A stretch of 64,000 nt of DNA from a virus. The position numbers and the translations under genes are program-made. Location: the IMG/VR virus record IMGVR_UViG_3300025030_000038, positions 186,001 through 250,000 of that record; one strand, written 5' to 3'. The stretch's first letter is position 1; every line of letters starts with the position of its first letter. A model generated the notes under the pieces. That model searched no databases, was not told the origin of the DNA, and was given only the letters and a program-made list of their open reading frames with translations. Positions 30,649 to 37,782 of the stretch are shown piece after piece.

Positions 30649-30927
30649 TCAGGACTGACGACCCAAAACAGTTTCCACCCAGGCATAGTTCTGGTTGTGA
30701 CAGTCCTGGGGGATGACGCTGGCCGACTCGATCTGTCGGAATGCACGCTCCTGGATCCACTTGCGCGCCCAGCCTTTGGTCGTCCAGGTCTTGGCCTGCG
30801 TGACATCGCTGGTTGCCCAGCTGCCATCCCACTGGGGCTTCTCGGCCACATACAGGATGTGCTCCGTGCCCACACGGACCCGGACTGCGAAAAGGCTTAC
30901 TGCGACTCGGTAGGTGGTCATGTTCAT
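30649..30927 (-). CDS. hypothetical protein, 92 aa; paralog of 27695-27916
   Basis: MNMTTYRVAVSLFAVRVRVG, then QWDGSWAT and TTKGWARKW, shared with 27695. Basic and aromatic. MNM start context behind promoter site 21. Confidence 0.65.
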   Translation of the reverse strand: MNMTTYRVAVSLFAVRVRVGTEHILYVAEKPQWDGSWATSDVTQAKTWTTKGWARKWIQERAFRQIESASVIPQDCHNQNYAWVETVLGRQS

Positions 30928-30929
30928 GT

Positions 30930-30976
30930 CCTCACAACCCTATCGGTATGGGGGGGTGACTTTTTAGTGAAATCGA
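30930..30976 (-). promoter_or_regulatory. sigma-28-like promoter, site 21
   Basis: CTAAA, 15 nt, ACCGATAG, TGAGG; drives 30649. Confidence 0.75.
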
Positions 30977-30985
30977 CCAGGACAC

Positions 30986-31171
30986 CTACTCGTTTGAACC
31001 CACTGGCATTCGGCTGTGAACGAACTCTCGGGCCCTGGTCTGGGACTTGAAGACCCAACGCTGTCCCGCAATCTCCACCTTGAAGGGGTGCGAGGGCTGG
31101 CCAGAAAACTCAATCACGATCGCCGAGCCCTGTACCTGAGTGATCCGGGTGTTGTATTGGTTGGTCGCCAT
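30986..31171 (-). CDS. hypothetical protein, 61 aa; paralog of 33849-34055
   Basis: MATNQYNTRITQVQGSAIVI is nearly identical to the start of the + strand protein at 33849 (MATNRYNTRITQVQGSPLVI); the homology continues through SQTRAREFV. Small beta-rich protein of unknown role. The pair on opposite strands shows duplication with inversion. Confidence 0.65.
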   Translation of the reverse strand: MATNQYNTRITQVQGSAIVIEFSGQPSHPFKVEIAGQRWVFKSQTRAREFVHSRMPVGSNE

Positions 31172-31180
31172 GTTAGTCTA

Positions 31181-31227
31181 GCCTCAATACCCTATCGGCA
31201 CGAGAAGGCAACTTTTTAGTGAAATCG
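31181..31227 (-). promoter_or_regulatory. sigma-28-like promoter, site 22
   Basis: CTAAA, 15 nt, GCCGATAG, TTGAGG; drives 30986-31171. Confidence 0.75.
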
Positions 31228-31410
31228 TTCCAGGGCGGCCCTCAGGGTCTCGAATGCCTGTAGGTATTGCACCTCTGCCTCCCGCAGTTCGTCACAGAGA
31301 CGGTACCAGGGCGATTCTGGTCCCCGGGTGACCCAAGCGGCCTTGGCTGCCCGGAGGCGGTCCCCAGCCCCTATGAGGGCCTTTGCGGTGTCCTGGATGT
31401 CCACGATCAA
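31216..31410 (-). CDS. hypothetical helical protein, 64 aa
   Basis: MIVDIQDTAKALIGAGDRLR: an amphipathic helix throughout (EAEVQYLQAFETLRAALERF). 4-nt overlap with the DHH gene; its 3' end runs into promoter site 22. Confidence 0.6.
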   Translation of the reverse strand: MIVDIQDTAKALIGAGDRLRAAKAAWVTRGPESPWYRLCDELREAEVQYLQAFETLRAALERFH

Positions 31411-32252
31411 AACAACAGCTTGTCGAGAGTGAAGCCCGCGGCGTTCTGGTGACCTGAGCCACCATGGGCCTGGGCAAGGTAGGAAACGTCAACATTTCCA
31501 TTCTCTTTGCTGGAACGAAGCGAGTAACGGAACCGGCCATCTGCCTCCTGTGACCAGCCGATGGCCAGGAAGGATGTTTCTGCCAGTTTGTTGAGAACCT
31601 CGTCAATCAGGGGGCGGGTGCAGTTGACCAGGGGGATGTTGTCGAATCCTCCGAAGGAAACCCTCTGCGCCTGCCTGACCATGTTGGCCACGTACTGGGC
31701 CTGAAACCTGAGAATGGGCTTGCCATTCCGCTTCGCCACCCCAGACCCGGCCGCCAACATCCTACTCCAATTGCAGAAGGCATGGGTCGGAAGGTGGTCT
31801 GTGGAATCATCGTGGAAATCTTGGATCCCGACCCAGGCATTGACCGCCTTGGAGTCATCGAGGGCCCATCGCCATAGGTCCCTGTCCTCCACGTAGTTGA
31901 CCAGCCAAGGGCGATCCTTCTTGCCACGGATGTGATCCCAGGCCATCCCGGCGCCAGACCGTGCCATGTCGAAGGTGCAGAAGGGAAGCCCCTCAAGAGC
32001 CTCCCGAGCACCCTTGTGGTGATCCAACACGAGCAGGGACTTGGCTTCCGTATGCATCTTGAGGAGCACATCACGGGAGTAGGAGAAGTCTACGATGAGA
32101 ACTGTCCTCCCAGTGACATCGGGTGGAGCATCCCCGTACTTGGCAGGGATGTACTCCGCATCATTCCCGTACAGGTTTTCCCAAACCACCCAGGCAGCCG
32201 TGAACCCATCGGGGCAACCGGCATGGTAGATCACGACGTGGCTGCTCATCAT
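31407..32252 (-). CDS. DHH-family phosphoesterase, 281 aa
   Basis: YHAGCPDGFTAAW (residues about 9-21), VDFSY (Asp) and LVLDHHKG (DHH motif, about 76-83), with a C-terminal GGSGHQNAAGF (DHHA1 substrate-binding loop). The family includes RecJ-like nucleases and NrnA/oligoRNases that recycle short oligonucleotides or cyclic dinucleotides; which one is unknown. The domain is complete and the metal ligands look intact. Confidence 0.85.
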   Translation of the reverse strand: MMSSHVVIYHAGCPDGFTAAWVVWENLYGNDAEYIPAKYGDAPPDVTGRTVLIVDFSYSRDVLLKMHTEAKSLLVLDHHKGAREALEGLPFCTFDMARSGAGMAWDHIRGKKDRPWLVNYVEDRDLWRWALDDSKAVNAWVGIQDFHDDSTDHLPTHAFCNWSRMLAAGSGVAKRNGKPILRFQAQYVANMVRQAQRVSFGGFDNIPLVNCTRPLIDEVLNKLAETSFLAIGWSQEADGRFRYSLRSSKENGNVDVSYLAQAHGGSGHQNAAGFTLDKLLF

Positions 32253-32572
32253 CGGCCCTCTTCCTTTCGCATCCTGGCCATCTGCCGATTGAACTCTGGA
32301 AGGAAGGCTTCTCTTGCACTCCCGTGGTCACAATCCCGGACCAAGTCCCAAGAAAAGGTACCATCATCATCCAGAGACTCAGAGGGACCAAGAAGTTCCC
32401 AGCCGTCCGCAAGTGCCCTCAGGACACAGTCATACGTGGGGCCATGGATGCAGGGCGTGTGCCCAATAGACTTCCCCTGTACCACCAGCCGGGGGTCCTC
32501 GATGTTGCCCCAACCAATTGCCGCACTGCGAAGGTCGCTGCGCTTGGTGGTCATGCTCAGGTACTGTTTCAT
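32249..32572 (-). CDS. hypothetical protein, 107 aa
   Basis: MKQYLSMTTKRSDLRSAAIG; helical with Trp/Asp patches (LADGWELLGPSESLDDDGTF). The start may be MTTKRS. 4-nt overlaps with 31407 and 32569 place it in one operon with the DHH gene. Confidence 0.6.
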   Translation of the reverse strand: MKQYLSMTTKRSDLRSAAIGWGNIEDPRLVVQGKSIGHTPCIHGPTYDCVLRALADGWELLGPSESLDDDGTFSWDLVRDCDHGSAREAFLPEFNRQMARMRKEEGR

Positions 32573-32814
32573 GATTTAATCTCCTGAACGGAATGAATGT
32601 GATCTGCCTGAACGATGAATTCCTCACTGGTTTCATCGGGCCAGCCCCGACCCAGATGGAGGGTCCCATCGAACAAGGCGTAGGCGGATCTTGTTGGGGC
32701 AGGGTGTGAGAGTTCCAGGAAGGTTCCCTTGAAGTACGCCTCCTGGCCTGTGGGATCACACCTGAGCAGAATGTGGTACTTCTTGCCCTTGGTGAATTGT
32801 GGCAGCTCGGTCAT
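32569..32814 (-). CDS. hypothetical protein, 81 aa
   Basis: MTELPQFTKGKKYHILLRCD: beta-rich, with features of a small OB or SH3 barrel (AYFKGTFLELSHPAPTRSAY). Start of the DHH operon chain. No promoter copy is immediately upstream except site 23 via the broken gene at 32845. Confidence 0.6.
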   Translation of the reverse strand: MTELPQFTKGKKYHILLRCDPTGQEAYFKGTFLELSHPAPTRSAYALFDGTLHLGRGWPDETSEEFIVQADHIHSVQEIKS

Positions 32815-32844
32815 GCTCCCTTTACTCTCTGGGGCACCATCTCT

Positions 32845-32999
32845 TCACACCTGTCCCGGTTCTTGGGTCATCTGGTGAAACTGCTCAGCCAGCTCGGCCA
32901 TTCGGGCCCGACTCCGGGCCAGGACCTCCGGCCGACCAACCCCCCTAGCATCCAGGAAGGCCAGGAACGGTCCATAGCTTCGAGTTCTTCAACGGTCAT
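32845..32999 (-). pseudogene. small gene with apparent one-base frameshift
   Basis: MTVEELEA starts in frame behind promoter site 23, but the natural continuation (YGPFLAFLDARGVGRPEVLA, RMAELAEQFHQMTQ) is in another frame, ending at 32845. The shift lies near 32975. Confidence 0.55.
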
Positions 33000-33006
33000 G
33001 GGCATC

Positions 33007-33053
33007 CTCACAACCCTATCGGTACGGGAGGGATGACTTTTAGGAAATTCCGA
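33007..33053 (-). promoter_or_regulatory. sigma-28-like promoter, site 23
   Basis: CTAAA, 15 nt, ACCGATAG, TGAGG; back-to-back with site 24 on the other strand. Confidence 0.7.
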
Positions 33054-33061
33054 CTGCATCA

Positions 33062-33108
33062 CGATTTCTCTAAAAAGTGCCTTGCCCCATACCGATAGAG
33101 TTGTGAGG
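33062..33108 (+). promoter_or_regulatory. sigma-28-like promoter, site 24
   Basis: CTAAA, 16 nt, ACCGATAG, TGAGG; drives 33116. Forms a divergent pair with site 23, 8 bp apart. Confidence 0.7.
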
Positions 33109-33115
33109 CTAGACC

Positions 33116-33319
33116 ATGAAACCCATCCTGACCGTCCCAGCGAATCCTCAGGGAACCCGGATCCACCGAGTCTTCCGTCTTCGTGCGGGCTACTTCGTGG
33201 TCTACCTGAACCTGCTCCCGGACGGTAGCTCTGACTCGAACACGGTCCGCCAGGAGTACACGGGTCAGGGTGCGGAGAAGGCTGCCAAGGATTCCGCGCT
33301 GGCCCTGGTGAACTCATGA
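33116..33319 (+). CDS. hypothetical protein, 67 aa
   Basis: MKPILTVPANPQGTRIHRVF: a beta hairpin pattern (RLRAGYFVVYLNLLPDG), then a helix. Overlaps 33316 by 4 nt. Confidence 0.6.
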   Translation: MKPILTVPANPQGTRIHRVFRLRAGYFVVYLNLLPDGSSDSNTVRQEYTGQGAEKAAKDSALALVNS

Positions 33320-33477
33320 GCCTCCACGAACGAATTGCCAAGACCCTCGGTTGGACGGTTGCAGAAGCCATGAGCTTCTCGCTGCCAGCCCTGCGAGAGC
33401 TGGTTCGATCCGTGAACCCCAAGCTGGCCCATGAGATATCAGAGTGCCTACATACAGGTCAGCACCTTCTGGCCTAG
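33316..33477 (+). CDS. hypothetical protein, 53 aa
   Basis: MSLHERIAKTLGWTVAEAMS, helical; an ATGA start overlaps the upstream stop. Natural composition (LPALRELVRSVNPKLAHEIS). Too short to assign. Confidence 0.55.
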   Translation: MSLHERIAKTLGWTVAEAMSFSLPALRELVRSVNPKLAHEISECLHTGQHLLA

Positions 33478-33484
33478 GGATGTT

Positions 33485-33530
33485 CGATTTCACTAAAAAG
33501 TCACCCCTTGGTACCGATAGGGTTGTGAGG
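33485..33530 (+). promoter_or_regulatory. sigma-28-like promoter, site 25
   Basis: CTAAA, 15 nt, ACCGATAG, TGAGG; drives 33537. Confidence 0.75.
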
Positions 33531-33536
33531 ATGCCC

Positions 33537-33773
33537 ATGGAAACAATGACCCGAAATCATTCGTGCACGGACCTTGCGGGGACGGTGCATGTGAGCGTTT
33601 CCCGTGGGCGTCACCGGCACTTCTGGGTCTCCCTTCGGGCAGATGGCCGGGTGGAGGTCCGGGATACCTCCATGACTGTGACGGGTCGGGTTGTGGGTCG
33701 TAGAGACCAGCCCGGCGCCCCCTTCCGGGGGTCCAACGATGCCAGGGAAGCCGTGATGGTGGCCCTGTCTTGA
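33537..33773 (+). CDS. hypothetical protein, 78 aa
   Basis: METMTRNHSCTDLAGTVHVS: beta-rich (RHFWVSLRADGRVEVRDTSM), basic end. The ATG at 33537 is preferred to 33531 because GAGG would otherwise abut the start codon. Confidence 0.6.
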   Translation: METMTRNHSCTDLAGTVHVSVSRGRHRHFWVSLRADGRVEVRDTSMTVTGRVVGRRDQPGAPFRGSNDAREAVMVALS

Positions 33774-33789
33774 TGGGCCTCTTGCTGAG

Positions 33790-33835
33790 TTGATTCTCCT
33801 AATTGTGGGACCCCCCATACCGATAAGGTTGTGAG
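33790..33835 (+). promoter_or_regulatory. sigma-28-like promoter, site 26 (degenerate)
   Basis: A perfect ACCGATAA -10 box but CTAATTG in place of CTAAA; drives 33849. Confidence 0.5.
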
Positions 33836-33848
33836 AGCGAGACCAACC

Positions 33849-34055
33849 ATGGCGACCAACCGATACAACACCAGGATCACGCAAGTTCAGGGCAGCCCAC
33901 TAGTCATCGAATTCAGTGCCCAGCCCAGCCGCCCCTTCAAGGTGGTGATTCCTGGGGAGTTCCTACCGGATGGTTCCCCCAAGCACATTGTGTTCACCAG
34001 CCAGACCAAGGCCCGTGAGTGGGTCCGTGCCAACAGCAAGATCGTGTGTCCGTAA
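33849..34055 (+). CDS. hypothetical protein, 68 aa; paralog of 30986-31171
   Basis: MATNRYNTRITQVQGSPLVI; compared with its paralog it has an extra loop (EFLPDGSPKHI) before SQTKAREWV. Likely the same small beta fold. Confidence 0.65.
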   Translation: MATNRYNTRITQVQGSPLVIEFSAQPSRPFKVVIPGEFLPDGSPKHIVFTSQTKAREWVRANSKIVCP

Positions 34056-34066
34056 GTCCAAGGAGC

Positions 34067-34294
34067 ATGACCATGGATGAGAAGATGACAGCCCTGATTG
34101 CAGCCGTGAGGGCACATGCCCGTGCCCACTACGAAGAAGGTGGCTGGGACTACGTGGTCGAAGCGTTCGATGACGAGGATCTGGCGGCGGACATCGGGCG
34201 AGCCACCACCCCGGAGGATGCCATCGCAGCGGTCCAGGAAGTGCTACAGCTGCTGGATGACCGCCGCCAGGACATTCAGGCCACGGTGTTCTAG
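34067..34294 (+). CDS. hypothetical acidic helical protein, 75 aa
   Basis: MTMDEKMTALIAAVRAHARA; acidic helices (VVEAFDDEDLAADIGRATTP). Shine-Dalgarno AAGGAG. Its 3' end overlaps the convergent HAD gene by 4 nt. Confidence 0.65.
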   Translation: MTMDEKMTALIAAVRAHARAHYEEGGWDYVVEAFDDEDLAADIGRATTPEDAIAAVQEVLQLLDDRRQDIQATVF

Positions 34295-34845
34295 ATTGTA
34301 AGTAAGCTACGCCAATCGGCCCAGGAGTGCAGCCGGGGCCTGTCTGTGATGTGTGCATTGTAGGGTTGGTGGTAGACCACATGACTCCATGTAGGCATCC
34401 TGGCCCCCCGGATGACCGGCTTGTCATCCACCAGAATGTCCCCACAAACTACAGTTTTGTCGTGAGTGAATATGGCCTTCTTGGTGAAGGCATCTCCTAG
34501 GTGTCTCTCGATCCAATCGAGTTTTTCCTCAACACAACCCTTGTTGGTCACAAGTGGGGTGGAACACAACATTACCTCGTGCCCAGCCTGCCGCATAGCA
34601 TGCAAAGCATCCACGGCTCCCTTGATGGGTTCCAAATCTCGAAACAGCCCTGGGGTGGCCATCACCTGATCAAACGTTTCGTGATGCTCTTTTGGCACTA
34701 CGGCATAGAGATCCCAGATCGTGTGTTGTTCCGGTGGTGGAAGGGGGCACACTGTCCCCACTGAGGTAGCCCATACCCTGCGCAACCCCCCCAAGAACTC
34801 TGCGATCGTGCCATCCATATCCACCATCAGCAGTTGGTGCTTCAT
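34291..34845 (-). CDS. 5'(3')-deoxyribonucleotidase-like HAD hydrolase, 184 aa
   Basis: DMDGTIAEF (residues about 8-16, the HAD DxDxT nucleophile), then a Ser/Thr motif (MLCSTPL) and DDKP (DILVDDKPVIRG) give the full HAD motif set of the NT5C-type family, which dephosphorylates dNMPs or related phosphates. 4-nt overlap with the dNMP kinase gene: a nucleotide-metabolism pair. Confidence 0.85.
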   Translation of the reverse strand: MKHQLLMVDMDGTIAEFLGGLRRVWATSVGTVCPLPPPEQHTIWDLYAVVPKEHHETFDQVMATPGLFRDLEPIKGAVDALHAMRQAGHEVMLCSTPLVTNKGCVEEKLDWIERHLGDAFTKKAIFTHDKTVVCGDILVDDKPVIRGARMPTWSHVVYHQPYNAHITDRPRLHSWADWRSLLTI

Positions 34846-35633
34846 GATAACCCTTCCGCAAGAGCAATGAGGGCTAGATCCAACTTCCCGGGCAAAGACT
34901 CCAGGGTCCCGTTGTTGTCCAGGTCGTAGTCGATCAGGTCTACCCCATTCACGATGAAGGATTCCCTCACGGGCTCTGAGTCATGTGCGATGCTGGGATT
35001 CCTTGGCGCCCGAAGGGACGCCTCAAGCCATATCATTTTGCCACCCTTGAGGGAACGGACGGCCTGTGCCTCATTGGCGAACCGAGAGTCCGAGATACAC
35101 ACATGCACATGTGGGTCTGTACCCCAGGTATCGGGGTCCACGGGGCCCCCCTGTCGGGTGTAGGACCAGCCCTGCTCCAGGTGCTGAACGGTATTTCTGA
35201 CCGTGTTAATCCACACGTCTGACCACAGTGCCCTGCCCCAGGCGGTGCCCATTTGCTGCAGACAGCGCCGGGCCGTCATACCCTCTCGCCGATGGAGGAA
35301 CTCCAACACCATCTCTGTAAATGTCCTGGTGATCCTGCATTCCGAGATGGGAATCGGGGCATCCCTAAATAGTTTCACTAGCCGCCCTTGGTTAACATCC
35401 ACCCGATCCCAAACCCCCTTCCAGTAGGCTGGGTCGGATGCTCTGGGGTCCGGCGCATTCCTGCATGCGGGTTCCCCAAAGAGGGTGTTGGCATCATAGT
35501 CAAAGATCCGGCCAGCAAGGCGTTTCAGCTCATCAGCGAAGGACACAATCGTGAAACCCCGCTCGACAAGAAGGTTGGCCACGGTGTCTTTGCCTGCGCT
35601 TGAGTTGCCAGCAATGCCAATGACTGTTACCAT
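34842..35633 (-). CDS. deoxynucleoside monophosphate kinase, 263 aa
   Basis: A P-loop GNSSAGKDTVANLL (residues about 9-22), then VSFADELKRL and ISDSRFANEAQAV (lid and base-contact regions) match phage dNMP kinases such as T4 gp1. It phosphorylates dNMPs to dNDPs for phage DNA synthesis. Full length for the family. Confidence 0.85.
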   Translation of the reverse strand: MVTVIGIAGNSSAGKDTVANLLVERGFTIVSFADELKRLAGRIFDYDANTLFGEPACRNAPDPRASDPAYWKGVWDRVDVNQGRLVKLFRDAPIPISECRITRTFTEMVLEFLHRREGMTARRCLQQMGTAWGRALWSDVWINTVRNTVQHLEQGWSYTRQGGPVDPDTWGTDPHVHVCISDSRFANEAQAVRSLKGGKMIWLEASLRAPRNPSIAHDSEPVRESFIVNGVDLIDYDLDNNGTLESLPGKLDLALIALAEGLS

Positions 35634-35647
35634 ACTTCACTGTACCG

Positions 35648-35878
35648 TCATCGGTGCCACGGCTTTGGGCCTTTTCGTAGCGTGGAAGGGCTGCTGGCGA
35701 ATTCCACAATCAAGGTTGCCAGCCGGATGAGAGCATCTCGGTTGTCCGCAAACTCACAAGAGTCGTAGTGTCCATGGGCGTCTTGGTTGTGGACGTCATA
35801 ACAATTCCCACAATGCTCGTCATACTCGTAATCCTCGAATACCTTGAGGATGTCCTGAGGGGTCAGGAGGACACGCAT
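35648..35878 (-). CDS. hypothetical acidic Cys/His protein, 76 aa
   Basis: MRVLLTPQDILKVFEDYEYD, then HCGNCYDVHNQDAHGHYDSC, dense in His and Cys: a likely metal site. Overlaps 35863 by 16 nt. Unrecognised. Confidence 0.6.
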   Translation of the reverse strand: MRVLLTPQDILKVFEDYEYDEHCGNCYDVHNQDAHGHYDSCEFADNRDALIRLATLIVEFASSPSTLRKGPKPWHR

Positions 35879-36441
35879 GACTTCTCCCGGCTAATCAGGG
35901 AATGCACAAGGGCAGCTAGCACTAAACCTTGAAGTTCCCGAAACGGGGTGGTCCCCCGGGTCTCCGTTCGAGCCCATTCGTATACCAGATCCCGTAGAGC
36001 TACTTCCGTTGGATTGGACTCGTCAACCTGACACCATGCGGTGGCGTCTTCCTTACGCTGGGCCAGTTCCTTGTTGGCAGCATCCAGCTTGGAAGTCAGG
36101 TAGGCGATCTGCTTCTTTGCCTCCTCCAAAGGTGTGATTGGGGCACCCTTCTCACGGGCTTCTCGCTCATGCCCCAAGGTATGACTATTGAGGCTTGTGT
36201 TGTGGCTGGCATCCTTGAGGATCTCCAGGATGATTGCGACCATCCCGCCACCATTTTTCGCAAACTTTATGTACTGTCCTGGAATGCACTCCCAGGAAAC
36301 ATTCAGGGCATCCCCTATCTTCTTGATACCTTCCAGGAGATTGTGCTTGTCCTCCACCAAGGAGTCATATCCCTTGAGAACATCACGCAGCACCATCACG
36401 CTCTCTGCGACCTGTTGCTTTTCTTTGGGGGTCATGTTCAT
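35863..36441 (-). CDS. coiled-coil protein, 192 aa
   Basis: MNMTPKEKQQVAESVMVLRD. Residues about 100-135 form a coiled coil (EEAKKQIAYLTSKLDAANKE). MNM start but no promoter copy; the suppressor-type tRNA gene lies immediately upstream, so tRNA and gene may share a transcript. Confidence 0.65.
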   Translation of the reverse strand: MNMTPKEKQQVAESVMVLRDVLKGYDSLVEDKHNLLEGIKKIGDALNVSWECIPGQYIKFAKNGGGMVAIILEILKDASHNTSLNSHTLGHEREAREKGAPITPLEEAKKQIAYLTSKLDAANKELAQRKEDATAWCQVDESNPTEVALRDLVYEWARTETRGTTPFRELQGLVLAALVHSLISREKSCVSS

Positions 36442-36465
36442 GATTGTAGTTACACCTTTGGCGGG

Positions 36466-36540
36466 TGCCCCATGCGAGATTTGAACTCGCGATCCTGAGG
36501 TTAAAGCTCAGAGCATTAGGCCGCTATGTCTCAATGGGGC
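36466..36540 (-). tRNA. tRNA with anticodon UUA (ochre suppressor type)
   Basis: Acceptor GCCCCAT/ATGGGGC is perfect, as are T-arm GCGAG-TTCAAAT-CTCGC and anticodon stem CTGAG/CTCAG. The loop CTTTAAC gives anticodon TTA, which pairs with UAA (and UAG by wobble). The D-arm is weak: a 3-bp GAG/CTC stem is possible if the anticodon stem shrinks to 4 bp. GG and flanking A are present in the D-loop. No CCA is encoded; discriminator A. Whether it is charged, and with what, is unknown. Confidence 0.75.
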
Positions 36541-36545
36541 TTGGG

Positions 36546-36566
36546 GGTATCGGCCACACCGATACC
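36546..36566. terminator. 8-bp perfect hairpin before the UUA tRNA
   Basis: GGTATCGG pairs with CCGATACC, loop CCACA, just downstream of the PTH2 gene on the - strand and 5 nt before the tRNA 5' end. A terminator or a processing signal. Confidence 0.6.
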
Positions 36567-36572
36567 GCTGGA

Positions 36573-36950
36573 TCAGGGATGGGGATTGGTGTCGAACTCT
36601 GCACTTGCGTAGTAAGCCACCTTGGGGTCCAATGCAGGGAGCAGCCCTCGCACCATACGCTGGGAGGTGTACCCTGGTCCTAGTGCCAGAGCCGTCATGC
36701 TGCCCTCCAGGTCCGGTTCATAGAAAGGTACCCAAGGGGCATCCCCCCAACAATCAATCTCATCTGCCAATTTCCTGAGGGCCCCCTCATTGGGGACAGA
36801 CAGGATTGAGATGGTGTTGGAGCTGTCCTGCCATGCCTCCGAGACCCCCGGATGAGCACGGTCGAACGCCACCATGGCATGCACCACCTGAGACATCTGG
36901 AGCCCAGGTGGCAAATCCGAACGGACCACCAGATACAGCCGTTCCTTCAC
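36573..36950 (-). CDS. PTH2-family peptidyl-tRNA hydrolase-like, 125 aa
   Basis: LYLVVRSDLPPGLQMSQVVH (residues about 5-24) is the PTH2 N-terminal pattern (V.R.DL..G...AQ..HA). Later, FYEPDLEGSMTALALG matches the D/E-T-(A)..G.P end. Hydrolyses peptidyl-tRNA or has a derived role. The UUA tRNA lies directly downstream. Confidence 0.75.
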   Translation of the reverse strand: MKERLYLVVRSDLPPGLQMSQVVHAMVAFDRAHPGVSEAWQDSSNTISILSVPNEGALRKLADEIDCWGDAPWVPFYEPDLEGSMTALALGPGYTSQRMVRGLLPALDPKVAYYASAEFDTNPHP

Positions 36951-37351
36951 GACAGCTTCCTGGCTGCCATATGGGCGGCTGCCACTTCCTTCTTACGGGC
37001 CATGTAGGCATTGTAGATGCCCAGTCGCTTCTCTGCCCGCTCAGGAGTCTCGGGAAGAAGCATCCATTCCAGGATGCTGGGCTTCAAAGCTTTGGCCTCC
37101 GCAGCCCGGTAACCCCAGGCTGGGGACGTGTTCTTGGGGTCGATCGCACCCTCTTCGGAGAGCCACAGCACGTAGGTGGCAACATCCAAGGCGAGGACGC
37201 TACGGGCATACTCCCGAGGGGCCTTGTCCATCTTGTCCTGGCCGGTGACCGCCTCCACATTACGGTAGGGGGTTTCACGCAGGAAAGCGTAGGCGAGCTG
37301 GACGGCCCGGTAGCTGGGGGACTTGAGAAACCGTGACTTGATTGGATTCAT
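36947..37351 (-). CDS. hypothetical protein, 134 aa
   Basis: MNPIKSRFLKSPSYRAVQLA; helical (REYARSVLALDVATYVLWLS; ERAEKRLGIYNAYMARKKEV). Overlaps the PTH2 gene by 4 nt. Unrecognised. Confidence 0.6.
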   Translation of the reverse strand: MNPIKSRFLKSPSYRAVQLAYAFLRETPYRNVEAVTGQDKMDKAPREYARSVLALDVATYVLWLSEEGAIDPKNTSPAWGYRAAEAKALKPSILEWMLLPETPERAEKRLGIYNAYMARKKEVAAAHMAARKLS

Positions 37352-37473
37352 GACCTTGTTCCTTGATTACATCGACTGACCTTCACTTGAGATGAAATTG
37401 GGCAGACCAATGCTAGAGGGGGGCCACGACAGTACGGCAGTTAGTGGTGCATGGCCCCCATGATAAGCACGGT

Positions 37474-37779
37474 CTAGATCCTGTCAAGTATGCCACTGGT
37501 CAAGTATGCAACTGACGCCCAATCACCAACACCAAACCATTCCGTCCCATTCTCCAAAATGTGAGGACAGGGGTTCAAATCCAGGTTGGGCCTGTAATGT
37601 CCAATATCCAGGGCGCATTGCCCGCCCTGGTGCCAAGCCTGACACCGGTTCGTATCGGGCAGATCTGGTGGCTCCAAGGGCCTCAGGGAAGCCTTTTTGT
37701 GGGCCCACCGCGCCCTATCCCGTCGATTGCGGTGGTCCTTACGAGTTTGGAATTCTGCTATCTTGATGACGTTGGACAT
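37474..37779 (-). CDS. hypothetical basic protein, 101 aa
   Basis: MSNVIKIAEFQTRKDHRNRR, strongly basic at first, then CQAWHQGGQCALDIGH: Cys/His that could bind metal. It starts 3 nt after the downstream end of the PTH2 gene at 37783. A tRNA-like stretch inside it was rejected. Confidence 0.5.
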   Translation of the reverse strand: MSNVIKIAEFQTRKDHRNRRDRARWAHKKASLRPLEPPDLPDTNRCQAWHQGGQCALDIGHYRPNLDLNPCPHILENGTEWFGVGDWASVAYLTSGILDRI

Positions 37780-37782
37780 TGG

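Noticed and set aside
37514-37592. tRNA-like stretch (GCCCAAT pairing with GTTGGGC, GGTTCAAATCC)
   Set aside because: The ends pair, but the T-stem and D-arm do not, the anticodon stem fails, and the region lies inside a plausible - strand gene.
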